Of a stretch of 62,064 bases of DNA, positions 51,431 to 60,820 are shown in pieces. The stretch's first letter is position 1. The number at the start of each line of letters is the position of its first letter. The notes under the pieces are model-generated. The model did no database searches. It was given only the letters and a program-made list of their open reading frames with translations, and had not been told where the DNA came from. A program made the translations under genes and the position numbers. This stretch comes from DATCMU01 sp036563245. GTDB lineage: Bacteria; Pseudomonadota; Alphaproteobacteria; Rhizobiales; Devosiaceae. The stretch is from the NCBI GenBank assembly GCA_036563245.1, contig DATCMU010000043.1, positions 1 through 62,064 on the forward strand. Direction: 5' to 3'.

Positions 51431-54190
51431 TCAGGCGACCAGATTGCGCAACACGTAGTGCAGGATACCGCCATGGCGATAGTAGTCGAGTTCGTTCTCG
51501 GTATCGATCCGGCACAGCGTCTCCACCTCGCGGGTGGCGCCATCCGGCGATGTGATCACGATCTTGACTTTCGAACGCGGCGACAGGTTCGTCAGGTTGG
51601 CGATCGTCACCGTTTCCGTTCCATCGAGCCCCAGGCTCTGCCAGCTCTCGCCCTCGGCGAACTGCAGCGGCAACACGCCCATGCCGATCAGATTGGAGCG
51701 GTGAATGCGCTCGAAGCTCTGCGCCACCACGGCCCTGACGCCCAGAAGGCGCGTACCCTTGGCTGCCCAGTCGCGCGACGAGCCCGTGCCGTATTCCTTG
51801 CCCGCGAACACGACCAGCGGGGTGCGGTTGCGCGCATGCGACATCGCCGCATCGTAGATCGGCACCGTCTGGCCGTCGGGGCCCCGGGTGAAGCCGCCTT
51901 CCACGCCCGGCACCATCTGGTTCTTGATGCGGATATTGGCGAAAGTGCCGCGCATCATGACTTCGTGGTTACCGCGCCGCGCGCCATAGGAATTGAAGTC
52001 CTTGGGCGCCACCTGCCGGTCGGTCAGGTATTTGCCGGCCGGCGTGTCCGGCTTGAACGAGCCGGCGGGGGAAATGTGGTCGGTAGTGATCGAATCGAGG
52101 AACAGGCCCAGCACCCGGGCGTTCTCGATATCGGTCACGGGTGCGGGTTCCCGGGTCAGCCCGTCGAAATAGGGCGGGTTCTGCACATAGGTCGACGAGG
52201 AATTCCACTGGTAGGTTTCGCCACCGGTCACCTCGATCGCCTGCCAGTGCTTGTCGCCCTTGAACACGTCGGAATAGCGTGTGGTGAACATCTGCCGCGT
52301 GATCGTCTGGCGAACGATCTCGGCGACCTCGTGGTTGGAGGGCCAGATATCCTTGAGATAGACCGGCTGGCCGTCCTTGCCCGTCCCCAGCGCTTCGGTC
52401 GTCAGGTCCACGCGCAGCGAACCCGCGATGGCATAGGCCACCACGAGCGGCGGGGAGGCGAGATAGTTCGCCCGCACATCCGGGTTCACGCGGCCCTCGA
52501 AATTGCGATTGCCCGAGAGCACCGAGCACGCCACCAGATCGTTCTGGTTGATGGTCTCGGAAATGGCCTCGGGCAGCGGGCCCGAATTGCCGATGCAGGT
52601 GGTGCAGCCATACCCCACCAGGTCGAAACCGAGCGCGTCGAGATCTTCCTGCAGGCCGGCGGCCTTGAGATAGTCGGTGACCACCTGGCTGCCCGGCGCC
52701 AGCGAGGTCTTCACCCACGGCTTGACATTGAGCCCCAGCGCCCGTGCCTTGCGGGCCACCAGGCCAGCCGCGATCAGCACCGAAGGATTGGAGGTGTTGG
52801 TGCACGAGGTGATGGCCGCGATCACCACGTCGCCGTCGGCCAGACCGTGATCGGCGTCGCGCACCGGATGACGATGCTGTGCATGGACCGGCACGTCGCC
52901 CACCCCGCTCGCGCCCTCGTCCACGAAACGGGCTTCGCCATTGGGGTCGGTAACCGTCTCCACGTCCTTGCGCCCACCGCGGATTTCGTGCAGCGCCACG
53001 CCGAACTTGCGCGCCGCCTCATTGAGCGCCACGCGATCCTGCGGACGCTTGGGCCCGGCGATCGAGGGCACGACGGTCGACAGGTCGAGCTCGAGCGTAT
53101 CGGTATAGACCGACTCTTCGGTCTGGGTCGGGCGGTACATGCCCTGGGCGCGGGCATAGGCTTCCACCAGTTCCACGCGTTCCTCGTCGCGTCCCGAAGT
53201 GCGCAGATAGGCAAGGGTATCGGTGTCGACCGGGAAGAACCCGCATGTGGCGCCATATTCGGGAGCCATGTTGGAGATCGTCGCCTGGTCCTCGAGCGAG
53301 AGATAGTCGAGCCCGGGGCCGTAGAATTCGACGAACTTGCCCACCACGCCCTTCTTGCGCAGCATTTCGGTAACGGTCAGCACCAGGTCGGTTGCGGTGA
53401 TGCCCTCGTTGATCTTGCCGGTCAGCTTGAAGCCGACGACCTCGGGGATCAGCATGGTGATCGGCTGGCCGAGCATGGCCGCCTCCGCCTCGATGCCGCC
53501 CACGCCCCAGCCAAGCACGGAAAGCCCGTTCACCATCGTGGTATGGCTGTCGGTGCCCACCAGTGTATCGGGATAGGCAACGGTCTCGCCGTCCTCGTCC
53601 CGGATCCAGACGGTCTGGGCGAGATATTCCAGGTTGACCTGGTGGCAGATACCCGTGCCCGGCGGCACAACGCGGAAATTGTCGAACGCTTTCTGGCCCC
53701 AGCGCAGGAACTCGTAACGCTCGCCATTGCGCTTGTATTCAAGCTCGACATTCTGGTTGAAGGCCAGCGGCGTGCCGAAATTGTCCACCATCACGGAGTG
53801 GTCGATGACCAGGTCGACCGGCACCTGCGGGTTGATCTTTTGCGGATCGGCGCCAAGCTTCGCTGTCGCGTCGCGCATCGCGGCCAGATCGACCACGGCC
53901 GGCACGCCGGTGAAATCCTGCATGAGCACGCGCGCCGGGCGATAGGAAATCTCGTGATCCGAGGTCCGCGTCTTCAGCCATTCGGCACAGGCAACGATGT
54001 CCTGTCGGGTCACCGTCTTGCCGTCCTCGAAGCGCAGCAGGTTCTCAAGCACCACCTTCAGGGAATTGGGCAGGCGCGAAATACCCGCCAGTCCGTTCTT
54101 CTCGGCTTCGGGGAGCGAGAAATAGACATAGGTCTTGTCGCCGACCTTGAGGGTCTGCTTGGCTTTGAAACTGTCGAGGGATTGGGTCAC
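51431..54190 (-). CDS. acnA: Aconitate hydratase AcnA
   Basis: The product has 919 residues from GTG 54190 (VTQSLDSFKAKQTL is the usual rhizobial start). The [4Fe-4S] ligands are in AAITSCTNTSNPSVL and GYGCTTCIGNSGPLP. GTDSHTTMVNGLSVLGWGVGGIEAEAAMLGQP and the swivel-domain GKEYGTGSSRDWAAKG are active-site segments. It converts citrate to isocitrate in the TCA cycle. It diverges from ccmA across 178 bp, a rhizobial arrangement. Confidence 0.97.
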   Translation of the reverse strand: MTQSLDSFKAKQTLKVGDKTYVYFSLPEAEKNGLAGISRLPNSLKVVLENLLRFEDGKTVTRQDIVACAEWLKTRTSDHEISYRPARVLMQDFTGVPAVVDLAAMRDATAKLGADPQKINPQVPVDLVIDHSVMVDNFGTPLAFNQNVELEYKRNGERYEFLRWGQKAFDNFRVVPPGTGICHQVNLEYLAQTVWIRDEDGETVAYPDTLVGTDSHTTMVNGLSVLGWGVGGIEAEAAMLGQPITMLIPEVVGFKLTGKINEGITATDLVLTVTEMLRKKGVVGKFVEFYGPGLDYLSLEDQATISNMAPEYGATCGFFPVDTDTLAYLRTSGRDEERVELVEAYARAQGMYRPTQTEESVYTDTLELDLSTVVPSIAGPKRPQDRVALNEAARKFGVALHEIRGGRKDVETVTDPNGEARFVDEGASGVGDVPVHAQHRHPVRDADHGLADGDVVIAAITSCTNTSNPSVLIAAGLVARKARALGLNVKPWVKTSLAPGSQVVTDYLKAAGLQEDLDALGFDLVGYGCTTCIGNSGPLPEAISETINQNDLVACSVLSGNRNFEGRVNPDVRANYLASPPLVVAYAIAGSLRVDLTTEALGTGKDGQPVYLKDIWPSNHEVAEIVRQTITRQMFTTRYSDVFKGDKHWQAIEVTGGETYQWNSSSTYVQNPPYFDGLTREPAPVTDIENARVLGLFLDSITTDHISPAGSFKPDTPAGKYLTDRQVAPKDFNSYGARRGNHEVMMRGTFANIRIKNQMVPGVEGGFTRGPDGQTVPIYDAAMSHARNRTPLVVFAGKEYGTGSSRDWAAKGTRLLGVRAVVAQSFERIHRSNLIGMGVLPLQFAEGESWQSLGLDGTETVTIANLTNLSPRSKVKIVITSPDGATREVETLCRIDTENELDYYRHGGILHYVLRNLVA

Positions 54191-54368
54191 GCGCGCCGCC
54201 TGTTCGATGCAATTGCCAGGGCTACCTGACGGCCGGTGCCGGGAAACGGGGCCGGGTCGGCCGAAAGGCATGAATGCGGGCAGCGGCCGCAGCCGTTGCT
54301 CAGGGGCCTTATAATGAAATCATTTCTGGCTTGCCAGTCTCGACTTTGGTTCAATATCACTTGCCGTG

Positions 54369-55007
54369 ATGAACCCGCCCCTCGCCCCGCGCCGCCTCGT
54401 TGTCGCCGATCTCGCCTGCCGCCGGGGGGAGCGCGAGATATTCACCGGCCTTTCTTTTACCGCCAACCCGGGCGAAATCGTGCTGCTGCGCGGCCCCAAC
54501 GGCGCGGGCAAATCGACCCTGTTGCTGGCGCTTTGCGGTTTTCTCACCCCCGCCGCCGGCAGGATCGACTGGCAGGGCGGCGACCCCGAGCGCGATTTCG
54601 GCGAAGATTTGCATTTCATCGGCCACCTCAGTGCGATCAAGCCAAGCCTCACGCTGGCAGAAAACCTCGAATTCTGGGCCGACATGCTTGGGGGGATGCG
54701 CGAGCGTGTCGCATCGGCTCTCGATCTGGCCGGACTGGGGGGCCTTGCCGATTACCCCGCCTCGGTCTTGTCCGCCGGCCAGTCGCGCCGGCTTGCCCTT
54801 GCACGCCTGCTGGTCGCGCCGCGGCCGGTCTGGCTGCTCGACGAGCCCACCGCGGCCCTCGACAGCGCGGGCGATCGTTGGGTCGCGTCGCTGATCGATG
54901 AGCACGTGGCCAATGGCGGCATCGCCATCGCGGCCACTCATCTCGACCTGGCGCTCACCGACGCCTCGCGGTTGCAAACCCTTCGCATTGGGAGCAGGCA
55001 GCAATGA
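54369..55007 (+). CDS. ccmA: Haem exporter ATP-binding protein CcmA
   Basis: The 212-residue ABC ATPase has Walker A GPNGAGKST, signature LSAGQSRRLALARL and Walker B PVWLLDEPTAALD. With CcmB and CcmC it forms the complex that releases holo-CcmE for cytochrome c maturation, which CcoO and CcoP depend on. No clear ribosome site; GTG 54366 adds one residue. The stop overlaps ccmB by four bases. Confidence 0.97.
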   Translation: MNPPLAPRRLVVADLACRRGEREIFTGLSFTANPGEIVLLRGPNGAGKSTLLLALCGFLTPAAGRIDWQGGDPERDFGEDLHFIGHLSAIKPSLTLAENLEFWADMLGGMRERVASALDLAGLGGLADYPASVLSAGQSRRLALARLLVAPRPVWLLDEPTAALDSAGDRWVASLIDEHVANGGIAIAATHLDLALTDASRLQTLRIGSRQQ

Positions 55008-55669
55008 GGCCCTTTTTCGCCCTCGTCCGGCGCGATCTTCGTCTTGCGACCCGCATCGGCGGCGATGCGCTGACCCTGATCCTGTTCTTTGTCCTCGTCG
55101 CGGTGATCGTGCCCTTCGCGGTGGGGCCGGACAGGGTGCTCCTGGCACGACTCGCCCCGGCTATCGTCTGGATCGCGGCCCTGCTCTCCGTTCTTCTTGG
55201 CCTGGACCGGCTGTTCCACGCCGACCACGAGGATGGCAGCCTGTTCGCCCTTCGGCAGGCCGCCCTGCCCCTTGAGGCCGTCGTCCTGGCCAAGCTCGCC
55301 GCGCACTGGATCGCCACCGCCCTGCCGCTGATCGTGACGACACCGGTGCTCGCTGCCCTGCTGAACATGAGCGCTGGTGCGCTCGTCTCGACCATGCTGG
55401 CGCTGGCGGTGGGGACGCCGGCCCTTGTCGCCTTCGGCGCCATCGGCGCCTCGGTGACGGTTTCGCTCAGGCGCGGCGGACTGATCGCCCCCGTCCTGAT
55501 CCTGCCCCTGTCGATCCCGATCCTGATCTTTGGCGTCGGTGCGTCATCCGGGCAGGCAACCCCCGGCGCAGCGTCGGCGGCGTTGATCTATCTCAGCGCG
55601 ATCAGCCTGCTCGCGGTCGCCTTCGCACCCTTTGGCGCGGCGCTTGCCTTGCGCATGAGCGCGGAATAG
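55004..55669 (+). CDS. ccmB: Haem exporter protein CcmB
   Basis: The 221-residue membrane protein has six helices and the CcmB start FFALVRRDLRLATRIGGDALTLILFFVLVAVIVPFAVGPD, then LDRLFHADHEDGSL. It forms the channel part of the CcmABCD complex. It starts within the ccmA stop (ATGA). Confidence 0.96.
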   Translation: MRPFFALVRRDLRLATRIGGDALTLILFFVLVAVIVPFAVGPDRVLLARLAPAIVWIAALLSVLLGLDRLFHADHEDGSLFALRQAALPLEAVVLAKLAAHWIATALPLIVTTPVLAALLNMSAGALVSTMLALAVGTPALVAFGAIGASVTVSLRRGGLIAPVLILPLSIPILIFGVGASSGQATPGAASAALIYLSAISLLAVAFAPFGAALALRMSAE

Positions 55670-55699
55670 AAAACGCCCGATGAAGAAAAGGACAGCCAG

Positions 55700-56461
55700 A
55701 TGACCGACGAAACCGCCAGAATGGGCTGGTTCAGCCGGCTCGCGCATCCCGGCCAGTTCCTGCAATGGTCGCGCCACTGGGTGGCGCCCCTTGCCGTTGT
55801 CACCGCCATCCTGTTCGCCGTCGGCCTGTGGTTTGCCCTTTTCAATTCCCCGGAAGATTACCAGATGGGCCAGACCGTGCGCATCATGTATGTGCACGTG
55901 CCGAACGCCTGGCTGTCCGAACTGTGCTACGGCGTAATGGCGATTGCCGCGCTCGGCACACTGGTCTGGCGGCATCCCATGGCAGACGTCGCCGCCAAGT
56001 CTGCCGCGCCGCTCGGCGCCGCCTTCACGGCCATGGCCCTGTTCACGGGGTCGATGTGGGGGCGGCCGACCTGGGGCACCTATTGGGAATGGGACGGGCG
56101 GATGACCTCTTACCTCATCCTCTTCCTCATGTATCTGGGCATCGTGGCGCTGTGGAATGCCTTTGAGGACCAGTTGCGCGCCGCGCGCGTCGTTGCGGTC
56201 GTCACCCTGGTCGGCGCGATCAACATCCCGATCATCATTTTCTCCGTGGTGTGGTGGAACACCCTGCACCAGCCGTCTTCCATCATTGCAAAGGGCGGGC
56301 CGCGCATGCCCCCTTCCCTGCTGATCCCGCTGCTGGTGATGACCCTCGCCTTCACCTTCCTCTTCGCCACCCTGCACGTGGTGCGTATGCGTACCGAGGT
56401 GCTGCGCCGCCGCGCCGCCAGCCTCGAACGCCGCCACGCCGCCGAGGCCGGGGGGAACTGA
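55700..56461 (+). CDS. ccmC: Haem transporter CcmC
   Basis: The 253-residue protein has six helices and the WWD domain: MWGRPTWGTYWEWDGRMTSYLILFLMYLG, with periplasmic His in MYVHVPNAWLSE and WWNTLHQPSSI as haem ligands. It loads haem on CcmE. It lies 30 bp after ccmB. Confidence 0.97.
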   Translation: MTDETARMGWFSRLAHPGQFLQWSRHWVAPLAVVTAILFAVGLWFALFNSPEDYQMGQTVRIMYVHVPNAWLSELCYGVMAIAALGTLVWRHPMADVAAKSAAPLGAAFTAMALFTGSMWGRPTWGTYWEWDGRMTSYLILFLMYLGIVALWNAFEDQLRAARVVAVVTLVGAINIPIIIFSVVWWNTLHQPSSIIAKGGPRMPPSLLIPLLVMTLAFTFLFATLHVVRMRTEVLRRRAASLERRHAAEAGGN

Positions 56462-56465
56462 GATC

Positions 56466-56636
56466 ATGCTCACGTCCACCGAAGGTATCGGCTTTGTCGT
56501 TGCCGCCTATCTCGGCGTCGGGATCGTCACACTCGGCCTGATCGCATGGGCCATGCTCGACGCGCGGCGCCAGAAACGCCGTCTGGCCGCACTTGAAGCC
56601 AAGGGCGTTTCGCGCCGTTCGTCCGGAGGCAATTGA
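56466..56636 (+). CDS. ccmD: Haem exporter protein CcmD
   Basis: The 56-residue protein has one membrane helix (GFVVAAYLGVGIVTLGLIAWAML) and the CcmD tail DARRQKRRLAALEAKG. It links CcmC and CcmE. It lies 4 bp after ccmC and its stop directly abuts the GTG of the next gene. Confidence 0.9.
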   Translation: MLTSTEGIGFVVAAYLGVGIVTLGLIAWAMLDARRQKRRLAALEAKGVSRRSSGGN

Positions 56637-57194
56637 GTGCGTCGCATAGCGCTTCTCTCACTTCCGCTGATCGTTCTCGGCGCGCTGGTATGGCTGTTCG
56701 CCACCAATATCGGCCGCGATCCGGGATACATTCCCTCGGTATTGATCAACAAGCCCGCGCCCGACTTCACCCTGCCCCCTGTCGCCGGCCTCGAGCACGA
56801 TGGCGCGCCCGTTCCCGGCTTTTCCACCGCAACGCTGAAAGGGCAGGTGAGCGTGGTCAACGTGTTCGCCAGCTGGTGCATCCCGTGCCGGGACGAGGCG
56901 CCGCTGCTGGTCGATCTTTCCAGACAGGGCGGTTTCCAGATTCTGGGGATCAACCAGAAGGACCAGCCGGCCAACGCCGCCGCCTTCCTCGCCCGCTACG
57001 GGAACCCCTATGCCGCGATTGGCGCAGACAGCGATGGCCGCGTTTCGATAGACTGGGGCGTGTACGGGGTGCCGGAAACCTTCATTGTCGATCCGCGCGG
57101 CATCATCACCCACAAGATCGTCGGCCCCCTGAACGCGCAAAATATCGAGAAGGACCTGCTGCCGGCCATCGTCGCCGCCGCGGTGGGCAACTGA
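56637..57194 (+). CDS. ccmG: Thiol:disulfide interchange protein CcmG/DsbE
   Basis: The 185-residue protein has an N-terminal membrane anchor and a periplasmic thioredoxin fold. The redox motif is WCIPC in FASWCIPCRDEAP, with the cis-Pro in YGVPETFIVD. It reduces apocytochrome c Cys pairs before haem attachment. The start is the GTG directly after the ccmD stop. Confidence 0.96.
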   Translation: MRRIALLSLPLIVLGALVWLFATNIGRDPGYIPSVLINKPAPDFTLPPVAGLEHDGAPVPGFSTATLKGQVSVVNVFASWCIPCRDEAPLLVDLSRQGGFQILGINQKDQPANAAAFLARYGNPYAAIGADSDGRVSIDWGVYGVPETFIVDPRGIITHKIVGPLNAQNIEKDLLPAIVAAAVGN

Positions 57195-57196
57195 AC

Positions 57197-57892
57197 ATGC
57201 CGCTCACTGCGATCGGCTTCGATGCGGACGACACGCTCTGGCACAACGAGCGGTTCTTTCGCTGGACGACCCAGCGCTTTGTCGAACTGCTCGACGGGCA
57301 CGCCGAGCCCGATCATGTCTCCGGGCGCCTGCTCGACGCCGAGCGGCGCAATATCCGTCACTACGGCTTCGGCATAAAGGGCTTCACGCTCTCCATGATC
57401 GAAACGGCCATCGAGGTGAGTGGCGGCGAAGTGCCTTCGGGAGTAATCGGCGAAATCCTGGCGCTGGGGCGCGACATGCTCGCCCATCCGGTCGAGACCC
57501 TGCCCCATGCCGCCGAAACCCTGGAAGTCCTCGCCTCGAGCCACCGCCTGATCCTGATCACCAAGGGCGACCTGTTCGACCAGGAAAGAAAACTCGCACA
57601 ATCCGGCCTCGGCGACTTCTTCACCGAAGTCGAAATCGTCAGCGACAAGACGGCGCACACCTATGCGCGCATCTTCTCAGGAGCGGGCGATGGCGCCGAA
57701 AACAGCCTGATGGTGGGCAACTCGCTCAGGTCGGACGTCATCCCCGCCATCGAGGCAGGGGCCTGGGGCGTGCACGTCCCGCACGAAAACACCTGGGCGC
57801 TCGAACACGCCGAAGCCCCGCTCGAAGCGCTCCGTTTCCGCCAGATCGACGACCTTGGCGGACTTGTGGAGCTGGTCGAGGAAATCAGCTGA
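57197..57892 (+). CDS. HAD-superfamily hydrolase
   Basis: The 231-residue protein has motif I in GFDADDTLWHNE (nucleophile Asp), motif II Thr/Lys in LILITKGDL and motif IV in MVGNSLRSDVIPAIEAGAWGV. It is a phosphatase-type HAD of unknown substrate. It starts 2 bp after ccmG, so it is the last gene of that operon, and it ends overlapping yciB. Confidence 0.92.
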   Translation: MPLTAIGFDADDTLWHNERFFRWTTQRFVELLDGHAEPDHVSGRLLDAERRNIRHYGFGIKGFTLSMIETAIEVSGGEVPSGVIGEILALGRDMLAHPVETLPHAAETLEVLASSHRLILITKGDLFDQERKLAQSGLGDFFTEVEIVSDKTAHTYARIFSGAGDGAENSLMVGNSLRSDVIPAIEAGAWGVHVPHENTWALEHAEAPLEALRFRQIDDLGGLVELVEEIS

Positions 57893-58511
57893 CCGACTGG
57901 TCCTTGACGGTTTCGGCCTCCAGCGCATAGCGGGAGAGCACCGGCAATTGCGCCATGGAGAACACCAGGGTCAGCGGCATGATCCCCCAGACCTTGAAGG
58001 CGACCCAGGTATCGGTCGGGAAGTTCCGCCACACCACTTCGTTCAGAATGGCCAGCGCCAGGAAGAAAAGCCCCCAGCGCATGGTGAGGATCTGCCAGCC
58101 TTCAGGCTTGAGCTTGTAGACGTCGCCGAACACGTAGCGCAAAAGCGACTGGCCGAACACCAGCCCGCCCAGCAACGTGCCCGAGAACAGCACGTTGACG
58201 ATGGTGGGCTTCATCTTGATGAACGTATCATCGTGCAAAAGCAGGGTCAGCGAGCCGAAGATCAGCACCACAACGCCAGTGACCAGTGGCATGATCGCCA
58301 CTTTCCTGAGCATGAGCCAGCTCAAGAGCAGCGACAGCACCATCGCCGCCATGAACCATGCGGTTGCCGCGAAGATATTGGCCCGGGCATTGACCACGAA
58401 GAAGACGACGAGTGGCCCCAGTTCCAGCGCCAGCTTGAGAAGCTGCGGCTTGAGTTCGTCAAGGCTGGGCGCTTCCGGCTCGCGCCGTGCCTGGTTTTCG
58501 CTCTCGCTCAT
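57885..58511 (-). CDS. yciB: Septation protein A family (YciB/IspZ)
   Basis: The 208-residue inner-membrane protein has about six helices and family segments LELGPLVVFFVVNARANIFAATAWFM, GSLTLLLHDDTFIKMKPTIVN and NEVVWRNFPTDTWVAFKVWGIMPLTLVF. It affects cell envelope synthesis or septation. It is the last gene in the mtaB-ftsY-aldolase-yciB run, 7 bp after the aldolase gene. Confidence 0.95.
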   Translation of the reverse strand: MSESENQARREPEAPSLDELKPQLLKLALELGPLVVFFVVNARANIFAATAWFMAAMVLSLLLSWLMLRKVAIMPLVTGVVVLIFGSLTLLLHDDTFIKMKPTIVNVLFSGTLLGGLVFGQSLLRYVFGDVYKLKPEGWQILTMRWGLFFLALAILNEVVWRNFPTDTWVAFKVWGIMPLTLVFSMAQLPVLSRYALEAETVKDQSVS

Positions 58512-58518
58512 GCTGTTC

Positions 58519-59625
58519 TCATCCGATGCTGGTCTGTTGAGGAGCCGCGCGTCGCGCCCGCTCGATCAGTTTCCCGATATGGTCCGCCCAAGCCTCAGGC
58601 TCAAGGGCCGCCGATGCCGCACCGATCTCAACATCGAAGCAGCAGTGGCCCTCCCGGTTGGACCGATAAAAGCCCGGGGAAATCCAGATCCCCGTTTCGC
58701 GCGTCAACGCCTCGAGCGCAGGATCGGCGCGATCCGCATCCACTTCAAGAAATATCTGGAAGCCGCCGGTATGCGGCACTTCGGGGCCGGTATAGGCGCC
58801 ATCGACCAAGTTGATGGCCGCCGCGATAGCCCGCGCCCGCTCCGCATATTCCCCCAGCCGGCCAAGATGGGCGTCGAGTCCGTCAAGCGCTGCGATCGCC
58901 AGGGGGAACTCGCGGTAGATCGCCCCCGCCTGCCGGCTGATCCACGGTGCGCATTCGGCCAGGAAATCCTCGTCGCCCGCCAGCACGCATCCCGCAAGTC
59001 CGCCCAGTTCCTTGTAGAACGAAAGATAGATCGAGGATCCCATTGCCGCGATCTCGCTCAACGGCCGGCCATAGGCCACCGCAGCGCCATAGGCCCGCGC
59101 GCCATCGATATGCAGCGGCACCTTGTTGGCCCAGCACCAGTCTGCAATCGCCTCCAGATCGGCATAGGGCGTCAACCGGTAGCCTGCGCGGCGCAAGGGC
59201 AGCTCCACGCTCACCGCTCCGGGCAGTTCCCCCAGCGCCTGCAGATCCTCGACCGTGAACGGCAGGGCGGCGTCTCCAACCCGCTGAAACCGGATCGGAT
59301 GCAGGGCCTCCACGGCCCCTTCCTCGTCATAATCGAGATGCGACAGGCGATGCACCGCCACGGTCTGCCGACCGGTCCGCATTGTCCAGACCCTGAGCGC
59401 CGCCATCTGCGCAATCATGCCCTTGGTAACGAAGCGCGCCGCCGCCCGGCCGGTCAGGGCGCGCATCCGCTCCTCGAGCAGCGCCACCGCCCCGCCCGCG
59501 CCATAGGTATCCTGCGCCGGCTCGGCATATGGACTTTCGGCCAGTGCCATCAACTGCTCCCGGACCGGACGTATGCCGTGACCGGTGAGGAACGTGTGGC
59601 AGGTCACCGCGATGGCGCGATCCAT
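58519..59625 (-). CDS. Threonine aldolase-like PLP enzyme (beta-eliminating lyase family)
   Basis: The 368-residue fold-type I PLP enzyme is similar to low-specificity threonine aldolase: LHIDGARAYGAAVAYG binds the cofactor ring, and YLSFYKELGGLAG carries the Schiff-base Lys. It would split threonine or a related beta-hydroxy amino acid to glycine. ATG 59625 is 4 bp after the ftsY stop; a longer frame lies inside ftsY and is not conserved. Confidence 0.88.
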   Translation of the reverse strand: MDRAIAVTCHTFLTGHGIRPVREQLMALAESPYAEPAQDTYGAGGAVALLEERMRALTGRAAARFVTKGMIAQMAALRVWTMRTGRQTVAVHRLSHLDYDEEGAVEALHPIRFQRVGDAALPFTVEDLQALGELPGAVSVELPLRRAGYRLTPYADLEAIADWCWANKVPLHIDGARAYGAAVAYGRPLSEIAAMGSSIYLSFYKELGGLAGCVLAGDEDFLAECAPWISRQAGAIYREFPLAIAALDGLDAHLGRLGEYAERARAIAAAINLVDGAYTGPEVPHTGGFQIFLEVDADRADPALEALTRETGIWISPGFYRSNREGHCCFDVEIGAASAALEPEAWADHIGKLIERARRAAPQQTSIG

Positions 59626-59629
59626 TTCG

Positions 59630-60820
59630 CTAGCGCTCCCCGGCGATGGCGGTGGCGAATTCGGATGCGGTGAACGGTTCGAGATCGTCCACGGCCTCGC
59701 CGACACCGATGAAATGCACCGGCAAGCCGTGCTTGCGGGCGATGGCGACCAGAATGCCGCCACGCGCCGTACCATCGAGCTTGGTCATCACCAGCCCGGT
59801 CACGCCCGCCCGCTTGCCGAAGATCTCGACCTGGTTGAGGGCATTCTGCCCCGTGGTCGCATCAAGGGTGAGAAGCACCGCATGCGGCGCGCTTTCGTCG
59901 ACCTTGCGGATCACCCTCACGATCTTTTCCAGCTCGGCCATCAGTTCGTCGCGGTTCTGCAAGCGTCCCGCGGTGTCGATGATCAGGACATCCGCCCCGT
60001 CGGCTCTCGCCTGGGTTACCGCGTCGAACGCCAGCCCCGACGCATCCGACCCCGCCGGACGCACCACCACGGGCGCGCCGGTGCGCTGCCCCCAGATCTG
60101 CAATTGCTCGATGGCCGCGGCGCGGAAGGTATCGCCTGCCGCCATCATCACCGAAAGCCCGTCGGCCTTCAGCTTCTGCGCCAGCTTGCCGATCGTCGTG
60201 GTCTTGCCCGAGCCATTCACGCCCACCATGAGGATGACGAACGGCTTGCGCGACCTGTCGATCTGCAGGGGAAGTGCCACCGGGGTGAGAACCTTCTCCA
60301 CCTCGCTGGCCAGCACGGCCCGCACATCCTCGGCCGTTATGTCCCGCTCGAACCGGTCGCGCGCCAGCGCCTCGGTTATGCTGGTCGCCGTCTCGATACC
60401 GAGATCGGCCTGGATCAGCACGTCTTCAAGGTCGTCGAGCGTTTCCCTGTCGAGCTTCTTGCGGGTGAAAACCGCCGCAATATTGCCGGTCAGCTGATCC
60501 GAGGATCGCCTTAGCCCGCCGGTCAGGCGCTGGAACCACGACTTCTTGGCCGGTTCCGCGGCGGCTTCAGCGGTTGTGGTTCCGGTCGCATCGATGCCGG
60601 GTTGGCCAGCGTCCAGCCACTCGGTCGTCGTTTCGGGCGGCCCGGCTTCAAGCGCGCTGTCCTCAAGATCCTGCTCGACAGCCTCTCGCTTGTGCTCCGC
60701 CTCTGCCTGTGCGTCCGGCGGCGTCGCGGGCGCCTCTTCGACTTCGGGTCGATCTGGGTGTTTTTCGCCCCGGCCGCCAAACAGGCGACCGAACAAACCG
60801 GGCTTGCGGCCCTCACTCAT
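59630..60820 (-). CDS. ftsY: Signal recognition particle receptor FtsY
   Basis: The 396-residue protein has an acidic N-terminal region (about 1-90), helical N domain and the GTPase G domain: GVNGSGKTTTIGKLA (G1), DTFRAAAIEQL (G2), DTAGRLQNRDELMAEL (G3), TKLDGTARGG (G4). It docks ribosome-SRP at the membrane. Its ATG overlaps the mtaB stop by four bases. Confidence 0.97.
   Translation of the reverse strand: MSEGRKPGLFGRLFGGRGEKHPDRPEVEEAPATPPDAQAEAEHKREAVEQDLEDSALEAGPPETTTEWLDAGQPGIDATGTTTAEAAAEPAKKSWFQRLTGGLRRSSDQLTGNIAAVFTRKKLDRETLDDLEDVLIQADLGIETATSITEALARDRFERDITAEDVRAVLASEVEKVLTPVALPLQIDRSRKPFVILMVGVNGSGKTTTIGKLAQKLKADGLSVMMAAGDTFRAAAIEQLQIWGQRTGAPVVVRPAGSDASGLAFDAVTQARADGADVLIIDTAGRLQNRDELMAELEKIVRVIRKVDESAPHAVLLTLDATTGQNALNQVEIFGKRAGVTGLVMTKLDGTARGGILVAIARKHGLPVHFIGVGEAVDDLEPFTASEFATAIAGER

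Noticed and set aside
51119..54229. 1036-codon open frame antisense to acnA
   Set aside because: No domains and a composition dominated by His, Arg and Gly; acnA fills the other strand completely.
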